NCBI GenBank assembly: GCA_024509875.1
Contig: JAMPIV010018958.1
Span: 45,052 to 109,051, forward strand
Source of the DNA: Oreohelix idahoensis
Lineage: Eukaryota > Mollusca > Gastropoda > Stylommatophora > Oreohelicidae
Reading direction: 5' to 3'
DNA length: 64,000 nucleotides
Shown here: positions 42,647 to 54,372 of the stretch, piece by piece
How positions within the stretch are numbered: the stretch's first letter is position 1
How the letters are laid out: every line of letters starts with the position of its first letter
Program-made: the position numbers and the translations under genes
Notes under the pieces: generated by a model
What the model was told of the DNA's origin: nothing
The model's database searches: none
Seen by the model: only the letters and a program-made list of their open reading frames with translations

Positions 42647-45600
42647 AAATGATACAATTTGAGACTCCACCATATATGTAGTCCTTGCTTAATAGAGGAA
42701 TCAACAGAAGTGTACATACTCCCATTGAATAAATGAAGCTGTTTTTATCGTGCCTTATAATAGATAATAGTTTCCACATCAGTGAGTGATGAGTTGTGCT
42801 GATTGTCATGAAGTGGTTTTATGTTTATAGAGTGTGCCTGAATGAAAGCAAGACCCTAGTATGAGAAAGTCTGAGAAGATAGAATTTAGATGGAAAATAA
42901 CATGCCTGTGGACAGGTGAGACTATTGGCTCAAGAGATAGACCCAGGATTTGAATCTCCCCCTGCCGCTTCGTGACTAAAAAAAAATGGCTATAGTCTCC
43001 CCACCTCTGACTGCCTTGAAACACAAGGAGATAAGGTGTATAATTACGACCACAAACACCACTATACAGACAACATAGAGTAAGTATAGTAAAGAATAGA
43101 AGCTGATCCAGTAAATAATATATGTATATATTTATTTACATACAAGAAAACATAAAATGGCATCATACGTCATCAAGTCAGTCAATAGCGTGCACTGTTG
43201 CACGGCCTGGAAAAACCAAGGTAACAATTAAATTGAGAGACACTCAACAAAAAAAAAACCCCAAATCACATTCACTCTTCCTGCCACCCTGCTGAGGAAC
43301 AATAAAAATGGTTAGTGATTTAAACCAAATCTACTTTGGTGGGGCTGTCAACTTTTAGCCTCCACTCTCTAACACTAATAAATTTCTGTCTTAGTCCTGG
43401 TGACTCTTCCTCAACGAACGGCTACACAGCTTTTTACTAGTCAGGCGATAGGCGCCGATAACTACACCACAAGAAATGCTAAAAATAATAGACTTGGTTT
43501 TTCGAACGCAGACTCAGTGTCTATCCGTCCAATGGATACTGAACAGACCCTACTGGTCCTGTCTATTTTCTCCCTCCTTCTCTATCTTTCTCTCTTGATC
43601 TCAGTGTCTCTCTAACACTCGAGGGCTGATGATGCGGCATCTCCGTTACGCTCTTCTCTTGATTTCTATCAGGACCTAGGTATGGTAACCCTGTCACCTG
43701 TTCCTGATTTTGGTGATGACGATGTTCGGATATCAAGCATGAGGGACTTGATTAACTGTAGACAAAACTTCTCTGCTGCTGAATAGCTTCCCTCTTTTAA
43801 CCCGCTCCGGAGTTAGAGGAAAAAAAAACACAGCCTTGATTTCAGGCTGTACAAAATGAAACTAGTCTCCCGGCCACCTGCCGTTGCTAGAGACTATAAT
43901 AGCGATGCTCTCGGCTGTATGTTAAATAAACCTCGGTCCAGCTGAAGCATAGGGACTTCACTGCCAGAGACCATAGGGTAATTTTCTTTTGCTCCTGACG
44001 ATACTCGAGTACTCTGACCCTGAGATATGTCTTTTGCCGTGGATAATTTTATTTGACAAAATTATGCTCCCCACTGTTTCCGCCGTGACTCGCTGAAATT
44101 AAAAGAAACAGCGACTCATGTACACCCACTCTAAAATCGCTTATCTCTAACATATACGATACATAAAATAATTCTATACACGTGTCTCTTCATTCTCACT
44201 TCTTCTCCCCCTTTTCTCTCGTTCTTCACAACAATACATAAAATACCACTATCCCACGTGGCCTCTTCATCCCCCCTCCTTCTACTAAAATCTGCCAGGT
44301 AAAACAAACAATAGCCCAGACCCGTCTGACATGTTACATGGCCGTTACGCATGGCCGATCACGTGTTCAAACTTGACAAAATTAGGGAAATCCTTTTACC
44401 CATTAACACAGGAGTTTCCCCGGCTTACTCTTATTAAATTAAATCTCGCTATAGGAATAGTTTCCTCCCCTAAGCAGTATAATTCATTTACAACGTAAAT
44501 CTGAACCCTCTGACAATATTTCTCACATTTTTAAGGCTCAGAAAAATTAACGAACACACCAGGGATTTCCCCATAAATTTACATTAGAAAATATACAGGA
44601 ATAAATGGTGGTTTTACATAACATCCTACAAATATGGCACACGTGTTTCTCACAACTTCACACACTCCTATCTATTGCCAAAATCATAGAAAGAATAAGC
44701 ACTCTGTTGCATTACATCGTTCTTCAAAAATAGTAATTAATGGCGCTATCGTTTATTTTAAAACTGAAAAGTTAATCTTTACCTAAGGGCGAATTTCTCA
44801 AAGAACCCTCTAATGAATAAAACGATAATACGATAAAATCTTACATACCAATTCATCGCTGGTTTTTCCCACAGTGGAGAACGATAAATTACGTAGTCTG
44901 ACGGCTGGCACTTATTTTTTCATAGAGACCGAATCCCTGTTTTCTGTCCCATTATATACAAGAGCAACCGCCCACGCGGATTTCCCTTCCTACGCAAATC
45001 CCGGACCAATGGGAGCGCTAGAAAAATTAGTACTATCAACCCACGCAAACCCCGCGTGCTTCCGGCCGCGTGCTTCCGGCCTCGTCATATCGCGTGCCGG
45101 AAATGGCGATTATTTCCGTAAACAACGAACTTTACGGGAATCGCGAAAAATCAGAAGAAAGTAAAACTGGCCGAGTGAAAAATAAACCTACCGACCTAAA
45201 ACGAACCCATTTAAAGTACCTTCCCAAAAGTACCGAACACGATATATTCACATGAGAAGAAATAAAATGGTGGAAAAGCGGGCCCGGAAATAGCGATTTC
45301 CGTAAACAACGGAAAATCGCGTGATCAGAAGAAAATAAAACTGGTGAAAATTCAAAATAAAAGAACAGGATCGGGCCGGTTGAAAGTCAGAATTACAGTG
45401 CCACATCACACTGATATGGAACCCAAAAGGAAAGAGAAGAGTTTTGGTTTGGTTTAAGGAACATCTTCATTGCACATGGACAACTCCCTAAGTGCTGCAG
45501 TATTCTCCCTTAGATCACACAAGGAGGATCTCAGCTCAGTGCACGAACTCCATAGCACCAGTGAGGATCCCATTGTGTGTATACAGGAATCACACATTCC

Positions 45601-46352
45601 ATAAATACAAAAAATAAAGAGAAGAGAAGGTCAGGGAGCATGTCATCCATAGATGTTGTTTGGATTTATTTGATTATTAGCACATTTAGTGTTTTGAAAA
45701 TTGATAGTTTGTAAATTTTTATGATTTATTCTACTGTTTTTATAATAAACTCGGACTGAAACCCTTCGCTGTTAAGGTTAGGCTGCATATCAGTGTAAGA
45801 CAAAAACTCCTTTCTGAGAACCTTATCAGTAGGCAGTGCAGAATGATAATGTATGTAAGAATTTTGTTTAGGAAAAACAGCAGCAGAAGCACAATTTTAA
45901 CTTTGCTGTTGATCTCCATTCATTTGCCTACCATTTCATTGCACTGTTGCAGACTCTCCCAGAAGGCTGGATAAACAGATGAAATGAGGTAAGATGAAAG
46001 GCAAATGGCAAGAAGTAAGGAAAAAACTGAACAAGCACCTCAGTTAGAAGGGGTAATCATCCAAACCTCAATAACGAGAATGGATAAATAATTTAAAAAA
46101 AAAAAAACAATGAAAAGGAGAGGCATTTATTACAATAATGGCCGACAATGCAAGCATGATGCAGTGCTTAAGGACTGACTAATCACAATCTCCCTGGGCA
46201 TACACCAGAATCAGAGTGTCACTGAATCTCAGTGTTAGAATGTCCTCACTTTTGATACACAGGATTTGAGGTGCTTTACAATCCTTTTATCCAAATGGGA
46301 TCTTGCCTCATGTACACTGATTTGCAGGATACTCAAAGAACCTCTCCCCGTA
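42647..46352. other. unassigned block, partly of higher GC
   Basis: From ~43100 to ~45420 the sequence is clearly less AT-rich than its surroundings, which suggests an inserted element (perhaps LTR-derived), but I found no paired ends or recognisable coding. At 45098-45360 there is a diverged tandem duplication (ccggaaatggcgatt...ttccgtaaacaacg, then ccggaaatagcgatttccgt), and gcgtgcttccggcc is doubled at 45054-45082. Confidence 0.4.
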
Positions 46353-46658
46353 TACCGTAAAATCTCGCGTATAATACGCACAATTTTTACTCATTTTTGC
46401 CCGCTAAAACTCGGGTGCGTATTATACGCGAGTACTAAAAAATACGTAATTTTCGATATCGAAAGTAACCTACATTGGAAAGTCTGTCAAGTTTTTGTCA
46501 CAATTTGACAGTGAAAATGGCGCAAAATTGAATGTGTCATGTGTTTTCTTATGTGTCAGACATTGTTGCAAAACGCATTTCGCACTCTTGGTCTTCAATC
46601 TGTTTTGATATTAAGCTCGGTTGTGAAGTTTGTCATTTGATTATTTTGAGCCCTAAAA

Positions 46659-46936
46659 ATGAATTCGATAAAATGTTGTACTGCAGCAAAAAAGCTCTTA
46701 GTAGTAAAATATGCAGAATCTAACGGCAATCAGGCAGCAAGTCGACATTTTTCCATTAACGAGTGCAACATTCGATTATGGCGAAAAAATAAAGAGGCGC
46801 TGCAAGTGTTGCCTAGTAAGAAAAAGGCGAAACGTGGGTCACCACAAGATCTTCCAGACCTAGAAAAAAACATTATTGGAGTGGGTAGTGGATAGAAGGC
46901 AACAAGGCATCGGTGTTTCATGCATTGAAATCCGAC
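46659..46936 (+). pseudogene. pogo transposase, first DNA-binding helix-turn-helix
   Basis: Encodes KYAESNGNQAASRHFSINEC, then NIRLWRKNKEALQV and KKKAKRGSP, the psq-type helix-turn-helix of pogo/CENP-B-like transposases. The frame changes at the A-run near 46865 and the continuation reaches the TTAA insertion point at 46937. Confidence 0.75.
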
Positions 46937-47897
46937 TTAACTCTTTGACTCCAGACCAACGCTCTGAGCGTTGCAAAATTCAACACGCCGTGCCAGAGCA
47001 ACGCTCAGAGCGTGGTTTTTAGTTTATCACGAATAAACCCTAAAAATCGTCCGTTTAATGCAGTTCATATATTAAAACTCGTAGAATGACTTCCGCTACT
47101 ATTTAAACAACTAATTTGACTTTAGTTAATCAGCACATGTGCGTGTTTTGATGTTATTATCACAATTTTTGTGAAGATTCGCGTGTTTACGTTTTTCGTT
47201 GTTTTTGCTAGAGAAATATGTCACGCTTTATATTTACATTTTCTAAGTCTCCTAAGCAAATAATTGTGTCAAACTACTTTGAAACATTGCTGACATTGAT
47301 GATGATTGTTTGATAGTCACAGTTTGTTGTCAAAATACGGAATATATGCAGAAAAGCTAGACACACTAGATTTAGTTGATGAGTGGGTGTAGTCATATTC
47401 TGGCCGATCAGAAAGCAACAAAACTAGACCTACCGTAACATCTAAGTTTATAAACTAATAAAACGGTATTGAATCAGTTTTACAAATAACAGTTCACATG
47501 AGACAAGGGACGTTTCGGGTTTTACCCTTCGTCAGCCACAAACAGGTGACAAAGACAAAAATTACATATAGGTACTACAAAACTATACGATGAATAACAA
47601 TACAAGAAAACCGTAAAATCTAAAAGAAATACTGAAACAAGAAAGTAAATAATCCAACGAAACGAAAAAAAGAAGAATAAACAAATCTGTGGAACTAGTT
47701 AAAGTTAGCTTAGCTCGATGCAAAGAATCCGTGGAAGAAAGCGGTAGTCTCTTGTCACAGAATTCGCAAGGAAGTGACGTGCGATAGCGACAAAACAAGA
47801 GATATAAAAAGATACGAAACGAACCAAAGCAAAAACACAAGAAGATAGATCATAAAGACAACGAATAAAGAATGAAAAAGAGAAAAGCTACCAGAAT

Positions 47898-49120
47898 TTA
47901 TGCAAAATGATGTTGTATATTTAAACCGCCGGGAGCTAGAACACCCATTTTAAAAATAAGGCGATTCTCCAACGAAAAGCGAGTCTTGTCATTACCGGCA
48001 CATGAACGCAGGGCAGTGACATGTATATCGGAATTACCTGAATGGTCCGGTCTATTGAAATGAAGAGCCACCGGTAAATGTTTGTCCTGATAGATGTCAT
48101 TCAAGTGCTCACGAAACCTGTCTGCCAAACGCCTACCAGTTTCACCAATGTAGGTCATGCCACATCTCTTGCAGATGATAGCATAAATCAGGTTTCTGGA
48201 TTCGCACGTAAAAGACTCTCTAATGATAAATTTTCCTTTAGGAAAAGTGACTGTCTGAGTTTGGAGTACAAACGGACAGGTCTTGCATATCCGGCGTTGG
48301 CACGGTTTAGTACCAAAGTAAGATGGGCTAGAATGTCGCAAGCGACTGTGTACAAGAATATCCGTAAAATTCCTATCCCTACGATAAGCTACCAAAGGTG
48401 TATCACGAAATAACTCTTTGGTATCAGGATCAGAGTTGAGAATAGGCAGATGTCGAAACAGAATTCTCTTTGCCGCCAGGCAGTGAGGATGGAAAGTTAG
48501 AACCAGTTTGAGTCTGTCAGATTGGACAGAAGGTTTAGTAGTGAGTGCCGTCTGACGAGTGACGCGTGTGATACGATTAAGGGCATCAGATAACACATGT
48601 TCTGGATAAAGACGTTGGCGAAAGAACTCAAGCATCTCTTGAGCTCGCTGATGAAAATCATCGTCATCGTGACATAACCGACGCAAGCGAAGAAGTTGAG
48701 AAAAGGGAATGGAATTTTTACAGCTAAGAGGATGCGATGAAGTATAAAGAAGGAAACCATGAGCGTCAGTAGCCTTATAATAGACAGACGTTTTAAGACC
48801 AATAGGGCTAATAGTCACAGTGATGTCAAGGAAGTTCACTGAGGTCGTAGAAATTTCAGAAGTGAATTTGATGGCAGGATTGAAATTACCAACATAGTCG
48901 ATAAATCGACGGAGGTCTACCTCAGACATGTCAGTAATGCCAATACCATCATCAATGTAGCGGCGGTAAAACTCGGGTATTGGCCCATCATAATTTTGAA
49001 AGACCAAATATTCAAAGTGGCCCATAAAAAGGCAAGCGTAACTAGGGCCCATCTTAGTACCCATAGCAACGCCACTGATTTGGTTGAAGAATTGGCCATT
49101 AAACTCAAAAGAGTTGAGAT
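47898..49120 (-). CDS. Penelope-like RT and GIY-YIG endonuclease, left arm
   Basis: The open frame extends to 49331, but its first ~60 codons are antisense to the other arm. Genuine RT text starts near LLRLAELVLNLNSFEF at about 49140. Blocks: ISGVAMGTKMGPSYACLFM (RT motif B region), FYRRYIDDGIGI (catalytic YIDD), TTSVNFLDITVTIS, then KTCPFVL, and the GIY-YIG nuclease LIYAIICKRCGMTYIGETGR, RLADRFREHLNDI. The frame ends LNIQHHFA. RT fingers and motif A are missing, so the protein cannot be a complete polymerase. This arm's frame is uninterrupted. Confidence 0.9.
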
Positions 49121-49150
49121 TAAGAACCAACTCAGCAAGGCGAAGAAGCG

Positions 49151-49176
49151 GACCTGTACTTATAGTAAGATCAGTA
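49151..49176. other. 26-bp spacer at the palindrome centre
   Basis: gacctgtacttatagtaaga then tcagta. It belongs to neither arm and marks the junction between the two head-to-head copies. Confidence 0.9.
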
Positions 49177-49179
49177 CGC

Positions 49180-50430
49180 TTCTTCGCCTTGCTGAGTTGG
49201 TTCTTAATCTCAACTCTTTTGAGTTTAATGGCCAATTCTTCAACCAAATCAGTGGCGTTGCTATGGGTACTAAGATGGGCCCTAGTTACGCTTGCCTTTT
49301 TATGGGCCACTTTGAATATTTGGTCTTTCAAAATTATGATGGGCCAATACCCGAGTTTTACCGCCGCTACATTGATGATGGTATTGGCATTACTGACATG
49401 TCTGAGGTAGACCTCCGTCGATTTATCGACTATGTTGGTAATTTCAATCCTGCCATCAAATTCACTTCTGAAATTTCTACGACCTCAGTGAACTTCCTTG
49501 ACATCACTGTGACTATTAGCCCTATTGGTCTTAAAACGTCTGTCTATTATAAGGCTACTGACGCTCATGGTTTCCTTCTTTATACTTCATCGCATCCTCT
49601 TAGCTGTAAAAATTCCATTCCCTTTTCTCAACTTCTTCGCTTGCGTCGGTTATGTCACGATGACGATGATTTTCATCAGCGAGCTCAAGAGATGCTTGAG
49701 TTCTTTCGCCAACGTCTTTATCCAGAACATGTGTTATCTGATGCCCTTAATCGTATCACACGCGTCACTCGTCAGACGGCACTCACTACTAAACCTTCTG
49801 TCCAATCTGACAGACTCAAACTGGTTCTAACTTTCCATCCTCACTGCCTGGCGGCAAAGAGAATTCTGTTTCGACATCTGCCTATTCTCAACTCTGATCC
49901 TGATACCAAAGAGTTTATTTCGTGATACACCTTTGGTAGCTTATCGTAGGGATAGGAATTTTACGGATATTCTTGTACACAGTCGCTTGCGACATTCTAG
50001 CCCATCTTACTTTGGTACTAAACCGTGCCAACGCCGGATATGCAAGACCTGTCCGTTTGTACTCCAAACTCAGACAGTCACTTTTCCTAAAGGAAAATTT
50101 ATCATTAGAGAGTCTTTTACGTGCGAATCCAGAAACCTGATTTATGCTATCATCTGCAAGAGATGTGGCATGACCTACATTGGTGAAACTGGTAGGCGTT
50201 TGGCAGACAGGTTTCGTGAGCACTTGAATGACATCTATCAGGACAAACATTTACCGGTGGCTCTTCATTTCAATAGACCGGACCATTCAGGTAATTCCGA
50301 TATACATGTCACTGCCCTGCGTTCATGTGCCGGTAATGACAAGACTCGCTTTTCGTTGGAGAATCGCCTTATTTTTAAAATGGGTGTTCTAGCTCCCGGC
50401 GGTTTAAATATACAACATCATTTTGCATAA
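49180..50430 (+). CDS. Penelope-like RT and GIY-YIG endonuclease, right arm (frameshifted)
   Basis: Mirror copy of the left-arm frame. RT text runs in frame to 49925, where one extra T (TTT for TT near 49915) breaks it; the GIY-YIG part resumes at 49933-50430. Apart from that base the two arms encode the same residues over every block compared. The break may be a base error or a real difference. Confidence 0.88.
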
Positions 50431-51507
50431 ATTCTGGTAGCTTTTCTCTTTTTCATTCTTTATTCGTTGTCTTTATGATCTATCTTCTTGTGTTTTTGCT
50501 TTGGTTCGTTTCGTATCTTTTTATATCTCTTGTTTTGTCGCTATCGCACGTCACTTCCTTGCGAATTCTGTGACAAGAGACTACCGCTTTCTTCCACGGA
50601 TTCTTTGCATCGAGCTAAGCTAACTTTAACTAGTTCCACAGATTTGTTTATTCTTCTTTTTTTCGTTTCGTTGGATTATTTACTTTCTTGTTTCAGTATT
50701 TCTTTTAGATTTTACGGTTTTCTTGTATTGTTATTCATCGTATAGTTTTGTAGTACCTATATGTAATTTTTGTCTTTGTCACCTGTTTGTGGCTGACGAA
50801 GGGTAAAACCCGAAACGTCCCTTGTCTCATGTGAACTGTTATTTGTAAAACTGATTCAATACCGTTTTATTAGTTTATAAACTTATATTCCTTACCAGTT
50901 TTACTGCAGCCCCTTAATTTATTTACTTATACGTAACATCTAATCACTAGTTCTTGGTAGAAGATGAAGCTAGGGATACTATTAAAACATTAAACAAGAG
51001 TAAAAAAGTATTTATATGACGTTATTCTTATTTATTTGTTTGAAAATTACGTAATGCACGATTGCATAATTTATTTTTTTCTTACAAAGAACCACGAAAA
51101 ACTGGTGCGAATAACACTAAATGTACTAATTTTGGCCATAAGCATGTTGTTTTTACTTTGTATATGGATTAACTTGACGTTTGAAGACTAAAAAGAAAGT
51201 TTTATTGTCTACGACATTAATTTGTCTTTGGTAAGATCGTATTCTACAGTCAACTTTTTAGCGTTTTTCAATTTTACATGCAAAATGATTAAATTATACC
51301 GAACATACTTGTGTTAATACTACCACAGACATTATATATTTGAATTTTCTATCCATTTCCCTACAGTTTGGTATATAATAAGTACATGTTCAAAGGAAAA
51401 TTTACAAACAAATTTAGACTGAAAGATGAACACTTCACTCTATAAAATTCTGCCCGCAAAAAAAGTCTGGCACAGCGTGCAAAATAACTCTGGAATGAAT
51501 GAGTTAA

Positions 51508-51665
51508 AGCTCTGGAACTTAAAAAATCTCGTACAGGCAGAACAACATTTAAAGCGTCATATGGATGGGCAGTTCGTTTTATGAAGCGACATGGTCTTTC
51601 AGTTCGTCGAAAAACTACTATCGCGCAGCATCTTCCATCTTCTTTCAGATTTTTAACAAATGTTT
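51508..51665 (+). pseudogene. pogo transposase, second DNA-binding domain (CENP-B-type HTH)
   Basis: Text TFKASYGWAVRFMKRHGLSV then RRKTTIAQHLP is the CENP-B/Tc5-type HTH that follows the psq domain ('FkaSrGWlxrFkkRhglsxR'). It continues the sequence interrupted at TTAA. Coding is lost after SSFRF, and the DDE core is absent before the right TIR. Confidence 0.82.
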
Positions 51666-51793
51666 AATAAAATAAAATCTTGAAAAACTATGGTGCGTAT
51701 TATACACGAATTTGCATTTCACCAGAAAATTTTGGGCTAAATCAAGCATGCGTATTATACACGAGTGCGTATTATACGCGAGATTTTACGGTA

Positions 51794-52149
51794 AGTCAGT
51801 AAAATTATAATAATAACAGTTATGGTAACAATATTGATACCAGTAATATTAATTAGGGAAACATAAGCACAGAGGAATAAATAAATTTGTATTACATGTA
51901 AAAATATAATCTCAACAATATTTAATATATTATTTTAAAAAAAGAAAGAACCAAAAGAAATAATTCATACAATAGTTAAAAAAGCAAGATCATTATAAAG
52001 TAATACAAGTAATAAAAACAAAAACAAATAAGAATGTTTAGAAAATGTAAGCATATGAAAACTCCATACAGTAAAATGAATATACTGTAAACGTTAAAGA
52101 AAAAAACAAACAATAAATTATGATGTAAATAGATCACTACAAATAGAAC
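51794..52149. other. AT-rich sequence, nothing recognised
   Basis: Mostly A-rich text without motif. Confidence 0.4.
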
Positions 52150-52833
52150 AGTTATTCTTATTGTTAATCAGAATTGACCTCACTACACTCTGGGCAAACC
52201 CATAGGTGTTCATTCTCCCTCAGCAAATGTCAAAGAATATGAATGCTAATTGTACCTGTAGCATGCTGGCTGTACACACGACGGATGCATCCTCTCTTAC
52301 ATCCATTTCTGCTAGTTCCACGTTTGATGCCACACTCCAACAGCCTCAGCCTTGTTGGTTCATCCATTGCAGTGTCAGTATCCAGCAAGCGATCATTAAT
52401 AGCTCTTAGCATATCTCCCTTATCCATATCCAGTGTCCCCACTATGGGTGCTCTCGGGGCCAGTCTGTCAGCTCTCTCATTGCAACAGTTGTTTGTAAAT
52501 AAAACAAAAAGGAAAAGAAAGTGACACTAATTATAACCGAAAAATTAGGTTGAACAGGATAGACTCTTCTGGTGAGATACTGAATGGGCAGTAACAAGTG
52601 AAGCTTATAGGATGCTATTTCACTCTCCTCCCATTATTATCAGATAAGCTGCCATCTTCACGCCGGAAGGTGCCTGCAATGGATATACGTCTTCTGTCTC
52701 TTTTCTTGATGGTACATCCTGATAGACCCTTTATCCACATCGCAAGGGCTACAGTTCTTTTCTCTAGGTGCTCATTCATTGTATGTACACCAAACTGTAA
52801 TAAAGAATATATATGACACTTGATAACTCTCAT
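52150..52833 (-). pseudogene. decayed retroelement with RNase H end and CxxC tail
   Basis: On minus, CNERADRLAPRAPIVGTL resembles the 'GNExADxLA' end of a retroelement RNase H; about 80 residues later HATGTISIHIL and NEHLWVCPECSEV (a CxxC) follow. The frame at 52833-52615 (HIYSLLQFGVHTMNEHLEKR) is unassigned but may belong to the same element. No RT is seen. Confidence 0.4.
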
Positions 52834-53551
52834 TTTTTATTTGTGTGGAGTATCTGTCTCTTGTTGTTTCACATCTGCCATCTTCTGTTATTATGTGTCT
52901 AAAATATGAGATACTCTTGACTTGTTCCAGTATGTTCCTGTTTATTCTTTGTAAAGTTGATTTATCATCTGTGATGTGTGGTCACATGTATCATATGCTG
53001 ATGACATGGACTCAAATGACAGTGCTAGAGAAAAGGGTGACCACATTGCACATGTGTATGTGTTCTGGCATGGATGTATCAGAAGTTGCTGGTACAAATA
53101 ATCTCATATTTCTTCTGAGACAGATACACGCACATACACCACACACACACAGAGAGATGAAACTCATTATCCAATAGAATATATTGACACTTTCTGAGCA
53201 ATCGTTCATGGATATGCACAAATGCATTTCATAAATACTGCTACAGTTTATAACTTCACGTCCCACATGACTTAGAAATACAGCAGATACATCCCATTCC
53301 AAACGAAGGTGCAGAATTGAAATAAAAATCCCAGGACTTGAGTAACTTGAGTCTTATGCCAGGATGAGCCATAAATCACTTACCTTTTCAAAATATGTTG
53401 CATGAAGAAGTGCGTAGTGAATTATCCGAATCAGTTTTTTCACGTGTTGTAGGATACTTTAAAATTTCAAGTGCACTATGTCTGCCCCTGCAAATTATGT
53501 TGTTTGATGATTTTGTTTTGTCGTTGGTTTTTTTTTCTTTTTTTTTTTTGC

Positions 53552-53735
53552 AGACTATTATTCCTTTATTGTCAAAATTTTTCTAGATACTAAATTCCCC
53601 AACAGTTGGATTGGAAGACAGGGTCCATTCAAATGGCCTGCAAGATCTGCTTTAACACCAGCAAATTATTTTTATGAGGATATGTAAAGGATGAGGTATA
53701 TGGTCAGAAACCTTAAAAACGTTAGAGCAAGTGTT
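53552..53735 (+). pseudogene. Tc1/mariner-like transposase C-terminal fragment
   Basis: FLDTKFPNSWIGRQGPFKWP, ARSALTPANYF and KDEVYGQKP-like words (with stops and frame changes) correspond to the 'FPxRWIGRRGPxxWPxRSPDLTPxDYFLW' region around the last catalytic Asp of mariner-related transposases. Heavily decayed, and no TIRs found. The T-rich sequence before it looks like a splice acceptor but is coincidental. Confidence 0.55.
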
Positions 53736-53934
53736 GGCAACCAGTCGATCTTGATCCACCGGTAGTTCCCTGGAGATGAATTGGTAGATCTTTAGGTGAC
53801 GGAGGAGAAAAAAGAATTTTTAAGCTAGGGAAATTTCCTGGTAGCCCTTTCCAGCCGGCATGTAAAAGCGATTTATCTCCAAGATTAAAACAGGAAGATT
53901 CCCTGTGAAATAATGAAGCTTGGCATAAATAAAT

Positions 53935-54260
53935 TATATGTCCTTACAAACTGCTCTTCACACTCTGGTTTGCTGATTATCATAGTTTTTGTTTTCTCAG
54001 TGTTAATGTCTAGTCTATTTTCATGATTTATGCTGTTTACTTGCTTCACTGGTTCTTGTAATTTCTATTTGCTTTCAGCTAACAAAACTGTATCATCTGC
54101 ATATTTAAGGTTGTTTATTGATCTTCCACCAGTGATTAGTCCTGGCATTGCCTATATCTGCTTGAACAATTTTTTGTTCTATGCAGATATTAAATAGGCA
54201 GGGGAACAGTATGCATCCTTATCTCACACCTCTTATTATATTATGGTTATTATAATCTGT
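53935..54260 (-). pseudogene. decayed LINE RT fragment
   Basis: On minus LKYADDTVLLAES (motif C) is followed by KTKTMIISKPE-like text; stops interrupt it. Confidence 0.6.
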
Positions 54261-54372
54261 TGTAACTGATCACATATTAGTTGACTTAAATTCACCGGAA
54301 ATGACTGTGCTTGGTTGAGTTTGGTGATGGAGTTAATCAAAGACATAAACCCACCCCCACCTGCCCTGACAG

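Larger units (their letters stand above)
47434..50942. mobile_element. Penelope-like retroelement as a near-perfect palindrome with 11-bp target duplication
   Basis: Arms 47443-49150 (1708 bp) and 49177-50885 (1709 bp) are reverse complements around a 26-bp spacer. The only difference I found is TT versus TTT near 49915 (right arm). CGTAACATCTA flanks the whole unit (47434-47444 and 50932-50942). A 46-bp tail (50886-50931) exists on the right only. Each arm carries a 5'-truncated RT plus GIY-YIG frame reading outward. The single flanking duplication indicates one insertion event. Confidence 0.9.
46937..51507. mobile_element. piggyBac-like element inserted in the pogo gene
   Basis: TTAA at 46937-46940 and 51504-51507. 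Ends: CTCTTTGACTCCAGA and, inverted, CTCATTCATTCCAGA. Inside the left end are AACGCTCTGAGCGTT and CAACGCTCAGAGCG, near-palindromes. Joining the flanks at one TTAA restores a continuous pogo reading direction, which proves the insertion order. Its own interior is ~1 kb apart from the Penelope-like insertion, with no recognisable transposase, so it is non-autonomous. Confidence 0.75.
46353..51793 (+). mobile_element. pogo-type DNA transposon, deletion derivative, host of two later insertions
   Basis: TA (46353-46354), then the 27-bp TIR CCGTAAAATCTCGCGTATAA+TACGCAC; the exact inverse precedes TA at 51792-51793. Subterminal GCGTATTATAC(G/A)CGA words repeat near both ends. Without the inserted piggyBac unit the element is ~870 bp and encodes only the DNA-binding half of a pogo/CENP-B-like transposase. 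The DDE core is absent. Confidence 0.88.

Noticed and set aside
43180..43220. Another CCTGGAAAAA-type piggyBac terminus
   Set aside because: Only a 14-base resemblance (cggcctggaaaaaccaagg), with no TTAA or CAGGGTT nearby.
48996..49180. N-terminal extensions (MKDQIFKVAHKKASVTR...) of both Penelope frames
   Set aside because: They are antisense readings of the opposite arm across the palindrome centre, not part of the protein.
52206..52524. Two plus ORFs of 67 and 93 aa
   Set aside because: Antisense to the decayed RNase H/CxxC retroelement text on minus.
53398..53586. Host exon with poly-T acceptor at 53552
   Set aside because: The downstream text is a decayed mariner-like transposase with stops; phase agreement with exon D is coincidental and exon E fits better.
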